Source of the DNA: DATCJU01 sp036562635
Lineage (GTDB): Bacteria; Actinomycetota; Actinomycetes; Mycobacteriales; Pseudonocardiaceae
Direction: 5' to 3'
Assembly: GCA_036562635.1 (NCBI GenBank)
Contig: DATCJU010000064.1
Coordinates: 1-60,824 of the forward strand
Length of the DNA: 60,824 nt
This document shows, piece by piece, positions 8,594 to 17,714 of this stretch. Within the stretch, counting starts at the first letter, position 1, and every line of letters starts with the position of its first letter. Below the pieces are notes generated by a model. It was not told where the DNA came from. It saw only the letters and a list, made by a program, of their open reading frames with translations, and searched no databases. Made by a program: the position numbers and the translations under genes.

Positions 8594-9454
8594 GTGCACG
8601 CATCTGGTGCGGACGTGGATCCCGCCCTCCGGCCCGCGCTGGAGCAGGCGGCGAAGCTGCTCGACGAGGCCGACGCACTGCTGGTGTGCGCGGGTGCCGG
8701 GATGGGTGTCGACTCGGGGCTGCCGGACTTCCGTGGGGACAAGGGCTTCTGGCGCGCCTACCCGCCCTATGAGCGGCTCGGCCTGCGGTTCGTGGAACTG
8801 GCCGACCCGGTCCACTTCCGGGCCGACCCCGAGCTGGCCTGGGGCTTCTACGGTCACCGGCTCGACCTGTACCGGCGCACCACACCGCACGCCGGGTTCG
8901 AGGTGCTGCTGCGCCGCGGTTCCGCCCTGCCCGGCGGGGTCCGGGTGTTCACCTCGAACGTGGACGGCCAGTTCTTCAGGGCCGGTTTCGGCGCGGACCA
9001 GGTGGCCGAGTGCCACGGCTCCATCCACCACCTGCAGTGCACCGCACCGTGCTCGTCGGACATCTGGCCCGCCGACGACGTCGAGGTCGCGGTCGACCCG
9101 GACACCATGCGCGCCACCTCCGAGCTGCCCACCTGCCCCCGGTGCGGCGGCCTGGCCCGACCGAACATCCTCATGTTCGGCGACTGGGAGTGGGTGCCCG
9201 ACCGCAGCCAGGAGCAGGTGGACCGGCTGACCGCGTGGCGACGTGGGCTGCGCGGCGCCCGGCTGGTGGTGGTCGAGATCGGCGCCGGACTGGCGGTGCC
9301 GACGGTGCGTCGTCAGGCCGAACTGGCCAGCGCCGCCACCGGCGCGCTGATCCGGATCAACCCGCACCAGCCGGAGGTACGACACGGTCGCGGTGTGCCC
9401 CTGCCCCTGGGCGCGTTGGACGCGCTCACCGCGCTGGACGCCATGCTGGGCTGA
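8594..9454 (+). CDS. Sir2-family NAD-dependent protein deacylase
   Basis: The 286-residue product starts at GTG 8594, inside a longer open frame whose upstream part is antisense to the hydrolase gene. Motifs are AGAGMGVDSGLPDFRG (33-48), TSNVDGQF (120-127, replacing the usual TQNID), catalytic H141 in CHGS, and a zinc ribbon of C149, C153 and a later CPRC. It would remove acyl groups from protein lysines using NAD. The TSNVDG variant places it in a divergent bacterial sirtuin subgroup, and no target is evident. No good Shine-Dalgarno is visible, so the start is less certain than the product. Confidence 0.88.
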   Translation: MHASGADVDPALRPALEQAAKLLDEADALLVCAGAGMGVDSGLPDFRGDKGFWRAYPPYERLGLRFVELADPVHFRADPELAWGFYGHRLDLYRRTTPHAGFEVLLRRGSALPGGVRVFTSNVDGQFFRAGFGADQVAECHGSIHHLQCTAPCSSDIWPADDVEVAVDPDTMRATSELPTCPRCGGLARPNILMFGDWEWVPDRSQEQVDRLTAWRRGLRGARLVVVEIGAGLAVPTVRRQAELASAATGALIRINPHQPEVRHGRGVPLPLGALDALTALDAMLG

Positions 9455-9470
9455 CCCACCCATCCCGTCT

Positions 9471-10499
9471 TCAGGGGGTGACCAGCACCGCCAGGACGGC
9501 CCGGTGGTCGCCGCCGGGCACCGGGAAGGTGTGGAAGGAGCGCACCGCCACCCTCGGGTCCGTCAGCACGTGGTCGACGGCCACCAGGGATGGCAGGTAG
9601 CGGTGTCCGACCGGCCAGGTCGGCAGCAACCCGGCCCCCACCTGCTCCGCCGCGTCGTGGTAGCCCAGACCGAGCAGCCGGCGCAGCGGTGCGTGGTCCA
9701 GCGTGGCGTTGAAGTCGCCGACCAGCAGGCGCACCGGACCGGTCCTGACCGGTTCCGGCAGCACCGTCAGGTCCTGTCGCCACTCCGCGGTGTCCGTCAC
9801 GGGTGGGGTGGCGTGCACCGCCACCACCTCGGCGTCCAGCACCCCCGGAAGGTCCACCGTGGCCGCCGGCTGGGCGAACCGGGTGGCGCCGGGACCCGGC
9901 AGCGGGGTGAGCGGGTAGCGGGCGGCCAGTCCCCCGCCCGCGCCGCCGGGCCGCGCCTCGAACTGCCGGTACGGCATCAGGTCGGCCAGGCCGGCCCGGT
10001 CCAGTTCCACCACCGCCTGTGGGGTGAGTTCCTGCAGGCTCAGCAGATCGACGCGGTGCTCGATCACCAGACGCACGACCGCCGCCGCATCGGCCTGTCC
10101 CTGGTGCAGGTTCACACTGAGCACCCGCAGCTCGGTGCTTCCGGGACGGGGATGTGCGTCGGGCAGGACCCGGTCGACCACCCCGGCGGCCAGCATCACG
10201 GTGAGAGCCAGGCAGGCCGACGTCAGGATCCAGCGCCGCAGCAGGGCGGCGAGCAGCACCAGCACCAGGCCGGCCGCGGCGACGTGGGGGGTGAACGCGA
10301 TGAGCGCCGCGGTGAACGGATGGACGTCGTAGTCGATCAGTCGGACGAGGGTCGCCCCGGTGAGCAGGAGTGCCCCGAGGACGAGCAGGAACCCCGCCAC
10401 GGAGCCGCCCGGTCGACGCCGTCGCGGCTCCTCCTGCCAGTCTCCCGCCTCGATCGGGGCTTCGTCGCGCACCCTCCCACCATGCCGCACCCCACCCAC
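9471..10499 (-). CDS. Membrane-anchored endonuclease/exonuclease/phosphatase family protein
   Basis: The 342-residue product has three N-terminal transmembrane helices (about 30-110) followed by an EEP domain. The domain is recognisable by LSVNLHQG (metal-site Asn), DLLSLQELT (catalytic Glu), VGDFNAT (Asp/Asn) and DHRAVLAVL (terminal Asp-His). The hydrolase would face outside the membrane, so the substrate may be a nucleic acid, nucleotide or phospholipid headgroup; sequence does not decide. GTG starts at 10499, 10490 and 10472 are all possible and none has a strong Shine-Dalgarno. The gene is convergent with the sirtuin gene, with 16 bases between them. Confidence 0.82.
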   Translation of the reverse strand: MGGVRHGGRVRDEAPIEAGDWQEEPRRRRPGGSVAGFLLVLGALLLTGATLVRLIDYDVHPFTAALIAFTPHVAAAGLVLVLLAALLRRWILTSACLALTVMLAAGVVDRVLPDAHPRPGSTELRVLSVNLHQGQADAAAVVRLVIEHRVDLLSLQELTPQAVVELDRAGLADLMPYRQFEARPGGAGGGLAARYPLTPLPGPGATRFAQPAATVDLPGVLDAEVVAVHATPPVTDTAEWRQDLTVLPEPVRTGPVRLLVGDFNATLDHAPLRRLLGLGYHDAAEQVGAGLLPTWPVGHRYLPSLVAVDHVLTDPRVAVRSFHTFPVPGGDHRAVLAVLVTP

Positions 10500-10622
10500 A
10501 CGCGAGGTGATGTTGCCGGCAACCGCCCGGCTCGGCCGAACCCCGATACGTCACCCGGCGGATCCGGGCCCGCCGGGTGAGGGCGAGGCAGGCGCGCCCC
10601 AGGAGAACCCCGGGAGAACACG

Positions 10623-10655
10623 ACGCGGCCCCCGTGCGTCGCACGGGGGCCGCGT
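10623..10655 (-). terminator. clpC terminator hairpin
   Basis: A perfect 15-bp GC-rich stem with a 3-base loop lies 35 bases beyond the clpC stop and before the start of the EEP-family gene. Confidence 0.82.
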
Positions 10656-10690
10656 CAGGACCGATCAGGTCGTCCGACGACCGCTCGAGG

Positions 10691-13240
10691 TCACTCGGTG
10701 TCGGGCTCGGTGGAGCGGGCCAGGCCGGCCTCGGTGCTGCCCGACACGCCCACCGGCTGGGGCTCGACCATCGGCTTCGACTCACCCCGGAAGGTGAACC
10801 GGGCCCTGTCGTCCGGACCCTCGCCGTCCCAGCCCTCGACGTCGACCAGGATGATCTGGCCGGGCTGGACCTCGCCGAAGAGGATCTTCTCCGACAGCTG
10901 GTCCTCGATCTCGCGCTGGATGGTGCGACGCAGCGGCCGGGCACCCAGCACCGGGTCGAACCCGCGCTTGGCCAGCAGTCGCTTGGCCAGCGGAGTGAGC
11001 TCCAGCGACATGTCCTTGTTCCGCAGCTGCTTCTCCACCCGCGAGATCATCAGATCCACCATCTGGATGATCTGCTCCTCGGTGAGCTGGTGGAAGACGA
11101 TCACGTCGTCGATGCGGTTCAGGAACTCCGGGCGGAAGTGCTTCTTCAGCTCGTCGTTGACCTTCTGCTTCATCCGCTCGTAGTTCGACTGGTTGTCGTC
11201 CCCGCTGGAGAAGCCGAAGCCGACCGCCTTGGAGATGTCCTGCGTGCCCAGGTTGGAGGTGAAGATGATCACGGTGTTCTTGAAGTCCACCGTGCGGCCC
11301 TGACCGTCGGTCAGGCGACCGTCCTCCAGCACCTGGAGCAGCGTGTTGTACACCTCCTGGTGCGCCTTCTCGATCTCGTCGAACAGCACGACCGAGAACG
11401 GCTTGCGGCGCACCTTCTCGGTGAGCTGGCCGCCCTCCTCGTAGCCGACGTAGCCCGGAGGGGCACCGAACAGCCGCGAGGCGGTGTACCGGTCGTGGAA
11501 CTCACCCATGTCGATCTGGATGAGCGCGTCGTCGTCGCCGAAGAGGAACTCCGCCAGCGCCTTGGACAGCTCGGTCTTACCGACACCGGACGGGCCGGCG
11601 AAGATGAACGAACCGGAGGGGCGCTTGGGGTCCTTCAGCCCGGCACGGGTGCGGCGGATCGCCTGGGAGACCGCCCGGACGGCGTCCTCCTGACCGATGA
11701 TCCGCTTGTGCAGCTCCTCCTCCATGCGGAGCAGCCGGGTGGTCTCCTCCTCGGTGAGCTTGAACACCGGGATGCCGGTCCAGTTCGCCAGCACCTCGGC
11801 GATCTGCTCGTCGTCGACCTCGGCGACCACGTCCATGTCACCGGACTTCCACTGCTTCTCGCGCTCCGCCTTCTGCGCGAGCAGCTGCTTCTCCTGGTCC
11901 CGCAGCTTGGCGGCCCGCTCGAAGTCCTGCGCGTCGATCGCGGACTCCTTCTCGCGGCGCACCGCGGCGATCTTCTCGTCGAACTCGCGCAGGTCCGGCG
12001 GCGCGGTCATCCGGCGGATGCGCATCCGCGCACCGGCCTCGTCGATGAGGTCGATCGCCTTGTCCGGCAGGTACCGGTCGTTGATGTACCGGTCCGCCAG
12101 GGTGGCGGCGGCGACCAGCGCGCTGTCGGTGATGGACACGCGGTGGTGTGCCTCGTACCGGTCGCGCAGGCCCTTGAGGATCTCGATGGTGTGCGCCACG
12201 GAGGGCTCGCCGACCTGGATCGGCTGGAACCGCCGCTCCAGGGCCGGGTCCTTCTCGACGTACTTGCGGTACTCGTCGAGCGTGGTGGCACCGATGGTCT
12301 GCAGCTCGCCACGGGCCAGCATCGGCTTGAGGATGCTCGCCGCGTCGATGGCGCCCTCGGCGGCACCCGCACCGACCAGGGTGTGGATCTCGTCGATGAA
12401 CAGGATGATGTCGCCGCGGGTGCGGATCTCCTTGAGCACCTTCTTCAGGCGCTCCTCGAAATCACCGCGGTACCGGGAACCGGCGACCAGCGACCCCAGG
12501 TCGAGGGTGTAGAGCTGCTTGTCCTTCAGCGTCTCGGGGACCTCACCGCGGACGATCTTCTGGGCCAGGCCCTCGACCACGGCGGTCTTGCCCACACCGG
12601 GCTCACCGATGAGGACGGGGTTGTTCTTGGTACGGCGGGACAGCACCTGCATGACCCGCTCGATCTCCTTCTCCCGGCCGATGACCGGGTCGAGCTTGCC
12701 CTCACGCGCCGAGGCGGTGAGGTTGCGCCCGAACTGGTCGAGGACCAGCGAGGAGGACGGGGTGCCCTCGCCGCGGCTGGCGGTCTCCGCCGGCTCCTTG
12801 CCGGGGTAACCGGACAGCAGCTGCAGGACCTGCTGCCGCACCCGGTTCAGGTCCGCGCCGAGCTTGACCAGCACCTGAGCCGCGACACCCTCGCCCTCGC
12901 GGATCAGGCCCAGGAGGATGTGCTCGGTGCCGATGTAGTTGTGCCCGAGCTGGAGTGCCTCACGCAGGGACAGCTCCAGGACCTTCTTCGCCCGGGGGGT
13001 GAACGGGATGTGTCCGCTGGGAGCCTGCTGCCCCTGGCCGATGATCTCCTCGACCTGCTGGCGCACGCCCTCCAGCGCGATTCCCAGCGACTCCAGCGCC
13101 TTGGCGGCGACACCCTCACCCTCGTGGATCAAGCCCAGGAGGATGTGCTCGGTGCCAATGTAGTTGTGGTTGAGCATCCTGGCCTCCTCCTGTGCCAGGA
13201 CGACCACCCGCCTCGCGCGGTCGGTGAACCTTTCGAACAT
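10691..13240 (-). CDS. clpC: AAA+ unfoldase ClpC, Clp protease ATPase subunit
   Basis: The 849-residue product is a full-length Hsp100/ClpC. An N-terminal repeat domain begins MFERFTDRARRVVVLAQEEA. D1 has Walker A GEPGVGKTAVVEGLA and sensor LFIDEIHTLVGAGAAEGA. A UVR-containing middle domain follows, then D2 with Walker A GPSGVGKTELSKALAEF. It unfolds proteins for the ClpP peptidase and is usually essential in actinobacteria. The start at 13240 is the canonical one; the open frame extends further upstream without homology. GGGAG lies 5 bases before the ATG. In Mycobacterium lsr2 follows directly; here an iron-uptake islet intervenes. Confidence 0.97.
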   Translation of the reverse strand: MFERFTDRARRVVVLAQEEARMLNHNYIGTEHILLGLIHEGEGVAAKALESLGIALEGVRQQVEEIIGQGQQAPSGHIPFTPRAKKVLELSLREALQLGHNYIGTEHILLGLIREGEGVAAQVLVKLGADLNRVRQQVLQLLSGYPGKEPAETASRGEGTPSSSLVLDQFGRNLTASAREGKLDPVIGREKEIERVMQVLSRRTKNNPVLIGEPGVGKTAVVEGLAQKIVRGEVPETLKDKQLYTLDLGSLVAGSRYRGDFEERLKKVLKEIRTRGDIILFIDEIHTLVGAGAAEGAIDAASILKPMLARGELQTIGATTLDEYRKYVEKDPALERRFQPIQVGEPSVAHTIEILKGLRDRYEAHHRVSITDSALVAAATLADRYINDRYLPDKAIDLIDEAGARMRIRRMTAPPDLREFDEKIAAVRREKESAIDAQDFERAAKLRDQEKQLLAQKAEREKQWKSGDMDVVAEVDDEQIAEVLANWTGIPVFKLTEEETTRLLRMEEELHKRIIGQEDAVRAVSQAIRRTRAGLKDPKRPSGSFIFAGPSGVGKTELSKALAEFLFGDDDALIQIDMGEFHDRYTASRLFGAPPGYVGYEEGGQLTEKVRRKPFSVVLFDEIEKAHQEVYNTLLQVLEDGRLTDGQGRTVDFKNTVIIFTSNLGTQDISKAVGFGFSSGDDNQSNYERMKQKVNDELKKHFRPEFLNRIDDVIVFHQLTEEQIIQMVDLMISRVEKQLRNKDMSLELTPLAKRLLAKRGFDPVLGARPLRRTIQREIEDQLSEKILFGEVQPGQIILVDVEGWDGEGPDDRARFTFRGESKPMVEPQPVGVSGSTEAGLARSTEPDTE

Positions 13241-13684
13241 TCGCACTCCCTGACAGCTGCGCCGGCGGTCCTCGCCCCTTCGCCCGGCTCCCTCTCGGGC
13301 GCCCGTCGGGGGTTCCCGACAGGTGACCGTCCGAAGGGGTCGGCACCGTGACACCACTGTAGTCGTCGGGGCCGTCGCGCTCAGTTCCGCTCGCAGCTCG
13401 ATTGCCTGCCTCGTCGTTGTCGCTGGGGTCAACGCGCCCGCTAGCTGCAGGATTCCGCTCGACGAGGGTTGTCCGCTCAGCGCGAACACGGCCCCGTGGC
13501 GCGTCGTTCCGCCCCCGGGAACCCCCAGGGATGAACACGGAGCGTGTCGTGACGGGCCTCACCAGGGCACCTCGAGGCCCCTCAAGTTAAGGTTAGGCAA
13601 GCCTGACCAAACAGGCCCCGGCCACCACACGGTGTCGACATGCGAGGAGACGTCCATGGCTCACCGCACCCCGGGAGCAGCGGC
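13241..13684. other. Divergent intergenic region clpC / fhuF-like
   Basis: This 444-base gap should hold the clpC promoter on the minus strand and the iron-regulated promoter of the FhuF-like gene on the plus strand. I checked for a ClgR-type operator near clpC and did not find a convincing one. A candidate iron box at 13588-13606 and a 10-codon leader frame at 13656-13688 are the only clear elements. Open frames here on either strand show no family resemblance. Confidence 0.6.
13588..13606. promoter_or_regulatory. Candidate IdeR/DtxR-type iron box
   Basis: The 19-bp site TAAGGTTAGGCAAGCCTGA matches the IdeR consensus TTAGGTTAGGCTAACCTAA at 15 of 19 positions. It lies 79 bases before the FhuF-like start, within promoter range. 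Iron-bound IdeR/DmdR at such sites represses uptake genes. Confidence 0.8.
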
Positions 13685-13688
13685 ATGA
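13656..13688 (+). other. Ten-codon leader open frame overlapping the fhuF-like start
   Basis: An ATG at 13656 with a strong GAGGAGA site 6 bases upstream opens the frame MAHRTPGAAA. Its TGA overlaps the ATG of the FhuF-like gene as ATGA. The main gene has only GGGAG inside this leader, so its translation may be coupled to reading the leader. No conservation data are available, and it could be fortuitous. Confidence 0.4.
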
Positions 13689-14590
13689 CGGCCGTCACGG
13701 GTGCCCCCGCCCGGCGTGCGGCGCACGGACACCAGGACAGCCCCCTCGCCGCCACCTTCGCCCAGTTCGCACCCCTGGCCGACCGGATCGGGGTCCAGCT
13801 GGGTCTGGCCCCCGACGAGCCCGGGTCCTGGCAGAACTGCGCCGACCTGTTGGCCGAGCCGTCCCGGTTCGACGAGTGGCGCCGGAACCTCGCCCACTGG
13901 CTGGCCGAGCAGCATCCCGGCCCCGAGGGCGCCGACCCGGCACGCATCCCGGAGCGCACCACCGCCGGCTACGTGCTGGCCTGGTACCTGACCGTGCCCG
14001 GTTTCCTGGGCAGCCTGCTGTTCCACGCCGCCCGGCGCGTGCCCTCGCTGCGCCCGGAGGACCTGGCCTTCCGGCTGAACACCACCGTCGCCGACGGCCG
14101 TCCACACCCGGACCGCATCGCCCTGCTCAACGGTGAGTTCGCCTGCCTGCCCGACGACCCGGCCGCCTCGTCCCCCCTGGCCACCGTGGTCGCCGACGAG
14201 CAGGCCCTGGCCGCACTGCTGCGGGCCCGGTTCGTCGCCCACGCCGGCCGGTTCCTCACGGCGTTCGGGCCGACCACCCGCTTCGGCCGGCGCACCCTGT
14301 GGGCCGCGGCCACCGACGCCCTGGACGTCGGTGCCTGGCTGGCCGGCCGGACCTGCGGCGACGAGAGCGCCGGTGCACTCGACGCGGCGCTGCTGCTGCC
14401 GGAGCGACTCGCCCCGTTCACCTCGGGTTCCACCCTCTACGCGGTCAGCGACGACAGCGGCCGCACGGTGTGGACCCGACGCCGGCAGAGCTGCTGCTTC
14501 AAGTACGCCCTGCCCGGGGACGGGCAGGCCTGTGTCACCTGCCCCCGCGTCGGCGACGAGGAGCGGGCACGGCGGGTACTGGGCGACTGA
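13685..14590 (+). CDS. FhuF-like (2Fe-2S) ferric-siderophore reductase family protein
   Basis: The 301-residue product ends in a cysteine cluster C270-C271-x11-C283-x2-C286 (SCCFKYALPG...CVTCPRVG). This resembles the C-terminal 2Fe-2S site of FhuF-type siderophore-iron reductases, though E. coli FhuF has a 10-residue spacer. Such proteins release iron from imported ferric siderophores in the cytoplasm. Context supports the call: an iron box upstream and a siderophore ABC transporter convergently downstream. The rest of the protein is poorly conserved, as usual in this family. The start was chosen at 13685 because homology-like sequence and GGGAG support it. Confidence 0.8.
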   Translation: MTAVTGAPARRAAHGHQDSPLAATFAQFAPLADRIGVQLGLAPDEPGSWQNCADLLAEPSRFDEWRRNLAHWLAEQHPGPEGADPARIPERTTAGYVLAWYLTVPGFLGSLLFHAARRVPSLRPEDLAFRLNTTVADGRPHPDRIALLNGEFACLPDDPAASSPLATVVADEQALAALLRARFVAHAGRFLTAFGPTTRFGRRTLWAAATDALDVGAWLAGRTCGDESAGALDAALLLPERLAPFTSGSTLYAVSDDSGRTVWTRRRQSCCFKYALPGDGQACVTCPRVGDEERARRVLGD

Positions 14591-14629
14591 CGCCCCTCCC
14601 GCCCGCCGGGACCGCCTCCGCCTGCCGAC

Positions 14630-15526
14630 TCACCGGTCCGACGCCGACGCCGGAGCCTGCGCGCGGTGACGCGATCCCACCGGGACCACCAACGGCGTGC
14701 CGGACACCGGGTCGGTGAGCACCCGTGCCTCCAGGTCGAACACCTCGCGCAGCAGCTCCTCGGTCAACACGCTCTCCGGCGTGCCCTGGGCCACGATCCG
14801 ACCCGCACGCATCGCCACCAGGTGGTCGGCGTACCGGGCGGCCAGGTTCAGGTCGTGCAGCACCATCACCACGGTCCGGCCGGCCTCGCTGTTGAGCTGG
14901 TGCACCAGGTCCAACACGTCCACCTGGTGCGCCAGGTCCAGATAGGTGGTGGGCTCGTCCAGGAGCAGCAGGTCGGTGCCCTGGGCCAGCGCCATCGAGA
15001 TCCACGCCCGCTGCCGCTGCCCGCCGGACAGCTCGTCCAGGGTCCGCTCGGCGAACTCCAGCATGCCGGTCATCCGGAGCGCCTCGGCCACCGCGGCCTC
15101 GTCGTCGGAGGACCACTGCCGGTACCAGCGCTGGTGCGGGTGCCGCCCCCGGGCCACCAGGTCGGCCACCGTCAGTCCCTCGGGGGCCTGCGGGGTCTGG
15201 GGCAGCACCCCGAGCACCCGGGCCACCTCGCGGGTGGACATCCGGTCGATCCGCTTGCCGTCGAGCAGCACGTGACCGGACCGGGGGGAGAGCAACCGGC
15301 CGAGCGCGCGCAGCAGCGTGGACTTGCCGCACCCGTTCGGACCGATCACCGCGGTCACCGCACCGGACAGCACGTCCAGGTCGAGGCCGTCGACGACCAG
15401 GTTCTCCCCGTATCCCAACCGGAGCCCGCGGGCCTGCAGACGGCTCGGCACCTCGGCGTCCGCCGCGGATCCGGGCCGTGCGCTCCGCTCCGTCGCTGTG
15501 TCCACCGGGACCTCCCGTGTCGTCAC
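14630..15526 (-). CDS. Siderophore ABC transporter ATP-binding protein (FepC-like)
   Basis: The 298-residue ATPase has Walker A GPNGCGKSTLLRALGRL, signature LSGGQRQRAWISMALAQGT, Walker B LLLLDEPTTYLDLAHQ and H-loop MVLHDLNLAARYADH. The pattern is that of iron-siderophore/haem/B12 importers (FepC/FhuC/FecE). GTG 15526 overlaps the stop of the preceding permease as GTGA and has GGGAGG 7 bases upstream, so it was preferred to GTG 15505. It is the last gene of a three-gene operon and powers the FecCD-type permease pair. No substrate-binding protein gene lies in the window. Confidence 0.94.
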   Translation of the reverse strand: MTTREVPVDTATERSARPGSAADAEVPSRLQARGLRLGYGENLVVDGLDLDVLSGAVTAVIGPNGCGKSTLLRALGRLLSPRSGHVLLDGKRIDRMSTREVARVLGVLPQTPQAPEGLTVADLVARGRHPHQRWYRQWSSDDEAAVAEALRMTGMLEFAERTLDELSGGQRQRAWISMALAQGTDLLLLDEPTTYLDLAHQVDVLDLVHQLNSEAGRTVVMVLHDLNLAARYADHLVAMRAGRIVAQGTPESVLTEELLREVFDLEARVLTDPVSGTPLVVPVGSRHRAQAPASASDR

Positions 15527-16611
15527 GCGCGAACCTCCCGGTAACGCCGGGCCAGCAGGTACGCCAGGTACGAGGCGCCGAGCACCCCGGTGACGACACC
15601 GACGGGGAACTCGGCGGCGTCGAACGCGGTGCGGGCGACCAGATCGGCCGTCACGGTGAGCAGGGCACCGAGCACCGTGGAAGCCACCAGGGGCGGCTGC
15701 GCCGTCCGGCACAGGCGCATCGCGATCTGCGGGGTGGCCAGCGCGACGAAGGCGATCGGCCCGGCGGCCGCGGTGGCCACGGCGGCCAGGGCCACCGCGC
15801 ACAGCAACATCCCGATCCGGGCCGCGTTCACCCGGACCCCCAGACCGCGGGCGGTGTCGTCGCCGAACGACAGCACACCCAGGGTGTACGCACCCAGCAG
15901 CGCCAGCGGCAGCAGCACGGCCAGCGCCAGGCCCACCGGCTGCACGTGCTCCCAGCCCCGGCCGTGCAGACTGCCGGCCAGCCAGGTCACCGCCCGTGCG
16001 GCGTCGTTGACGTCCCCCACGGTGAGCAGCCAGAACGTCACACCCTTGAGCAGGGCGTCCACTCCGAGCCCGACCAGGACCAGTCGGTAGCTCTCGAGCC
16101 CGTTCCGCCAGGCCAGGAGCCACACCACGACCGCGCTGAGCAGACCGCCGACCAACCCGGCGACCGGGATACCGACGTCGGCCAGCGCCCCGGTGAGCAC
16201 GCCGTAGCTGCCCCCGAAGGCGATCACCGACACCGCTCCCACCCCGGCGCCCGCGGTGATACCGAGGATGTCGGGGGTGGCCAGCGGGTTGCGCACGATG
16301 ATCTGGGTAATCGCACCGGAGAGGGCCAGTGCGGCCCCGACCAGCGCACCGGTCAGGGCACGGGGCAACCGCAGCTCCCACACGACGAACCGTTGGGCGC
16401 GCTGGCCGCCGCCGAACAGCACCTCCAGCACGTCGCCGAGGGCGATCGGGAACTCGCCCCGGCCGACGTTGGCCGCGATCGCGAGCACCAGCAGCCCCAG
16501 TCCGATCACCGAGACCGCCAGCACGCGTACCCGCAGCACCCAGGACAACCGGCCCACCCGGATCGCCGGACGGCCGGGTACGCGGACCGCCTCCCGTACC
16601 CCCAGGCTCAC
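15523..16611 (-). CDS. Iron-siderophore ABC transporter permease (FecCD family, FepG-like)
   Basis: The 362-residue product is a FecCD-type permease with about 9-10 membrane helices. Family segments include LRLPRALTGALVGAALALSG, NPLATPDILGITAGAGVGAV and GPIAFVALATPQIAMRL. It forms the membrane channel together with the permease upstream. The GTG start at 16611 overlaps the stop of that gene by four bases (GTGA), and its own stop overlaps the ATPase start in the same way. The three genes are thus a tightly coupled unit. The imported siderophore cannot be identified from the permease. Confidence 0.93.
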   Translation of the reverse strand: MSLGVREAVRVPGRPAIRVGRLSWVLRVRVLAVSVIGLGLLVLAIAANVGRGEFPIALGDVLEVLFGGGQRAQRFVVWELRLPRALTGALVGAALALSGAITQIIVRNPLATPDILGITAGAGVGAVSVIAFGGSYGVLTGALADVGIPVAGLVGGLLSAVVVWLLAWRNGLESYRLVLVGLGVDALLKGVTFWLLTVGDVNDAARAVTWLAGSLHGRGWEHVQPVGLALAVLLPLALLGAYTLGVLSFGDDTARGLGVRVNAARIGMLLCAVALAAVATAAAGPIAFVALATPQIAMRLCRTAQPPLVASTVLGALLTVTADLVARTAFDAAEFPVGVVTGVLGASYLAYLLARRYREVRA

Positions 16612-17690
16612 AGTCGCACCAACTTCCTGCGCCGGACCAGCGCCACGAAGAACGGTGCCCCCACCGCGGCGAGCATGATCCCCACCTGCAGCTCACCGGG
16701 CCGGGCGACGACCCGCCCGGCGACGTCGGCGAGCAGGAGCAGCGTGGCGCCCAACAGCGCCGAGCCGGGCAGGACCCAGCGGTAGTCGTCGCCCAGCACG
16801 CTCCGGGCGATGTGCGGAACCACCAGGCCGACGAACCCGATGGGCCCGCACACCGCCACCACCGCACCGGTCAGCAGGGTCACCGCGACGACACCGGTGA
16901 CCCGGGCCACCAGGACCCGGTGTCCCAGCGAGCGGGCGACGTCCTCGCCGAGGGCCAGGGCGTTGAGCGCGGCGGCGTTGCTCAGGGCCAGCACCAGACC
17001 GACTCCGACGAACGGCACGAGCTGCCACACCAGGGCGGCGTCCCGGCCGGCGATCCCACCGACCTTCCAGAAGCGGTAGACGTCCAGCGCCTGGTCGTCC
17101 AACAGCACCACGGTGGAGGTCAGGGCGTGCAGCAACGCGGCGATCGCGGCACCGGCCAGGGCCAGGGTGACCGGGGTGGGTCCGGCCCGCCCGGCCGAGC
17201 CGAGGACGAACACGGCCACGCTGGCCAGCAGCGCCCCGACGAAGGCGAGCCACACGTAGCTGTAGAGACTGGTCAGCCCCAGGGCGTAGATGCCGAGCAC
17301 CGCGGCGAAGGCGGCACCGTGGTTGATGCCGAGCAGACCGGGCTCGGCCAGGGGGTTACGGGTGTGTCCCTGCATGAGTGCACCGGCCACGCCGAGGGCG
17401 ACACCGGCGAGCAGCCCGAGCACGGTGCGGGGCACCCGCAGCGTACGGACCACCACGTCGTCCTCGGTGCCGGTGGGCGCGACCAGGGCGTGCCACACCG
17501 CCTCCAGGGGCATGGCCCTGGCACCGACGGCGATGCTGAGCAGGACGGCCACCCCGGTGGCCACCAGCAGGGCGAGAAGCGCCAGGACCCGGCGTCGGCG
17601 ACGTCCGGCGGCGGGGGACACCACGGAGGCGGTGGCGGAAGGGGAGGACCGAGGACGCGCCGGAACCGACTCCGTCGCACTCCCCGCCAC
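16608..17690 (-). CDS. Iron-siderophore ABC transporter permease (FecCD family, FepD-like)
   Basis: The 360-residue product is the second FecCD permease and first gene of the operon. Family segments are LRVPRTVLGLLAGVALGVAG, NPLAEPGLLGINHGAAFAAV and GPIGFVGLVVPHIARSVLG. A Ser/Pro/Arg-rich cytoplasmic tail of about 35 residues precedes the first helix. The GTG start at 17690 has GGAGGGAG about 7 bases upstream. An iron box lies 24 bases before the start, so the operon is probably repressed by IdeR when iron is plentiful. It points away from lsr2's end and converges on the FhuF-like gene. Confidence 0.93.
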   Translation of the reverse strand: MAGSATESVPARPRSSPSATASVVSPAAGRRRRRVLALLALLVATGVAVLLSIAVGARAMPLEAVWHALVAPTGTEDDVVVRTLRVPRTVLGLLAGVALGVAGALMQGHTRNPLAEPGLLGINHGAAFAAVLGIYALGLTSLYSYVWLAFVGALLASVAVFVLGSAGRAGPTPVTLALAGAAIAALLHALTSTVVLLDDQALDVYRFWKVGGIAGRDAALVWQLVPFVGVGLVLALSNAAALNALALGEDVARSLGHRVLVARVTGVVAVTLLTGAVVAVCGPIGFVGLVVPHIARSVLGDDYRWVLPGSALLGATLLLLADVAGRVVARPGELQVGIMLAAVGAPFFVALVRRRKLVRL

Positions 17691-17714
17691 CGCCGACTCC
17701 CTCCGTCACGCCAC

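Noticed and set aside
10577..13351. Open frame of over 900 codons on the plus strand opposite clpC
   Set aside because: It mirrors clpC in antisense. Its Leu/Val/Asp/His/Arg-rich composition follows from high GC at third positions, and no domain is recognisable.
13340..13500. Possible ClgR operator upstream of clpC
   Set aside because: Several CGC/GCG triplets occur, but none has the five-base spacing and flanks of the ClgR consensus.
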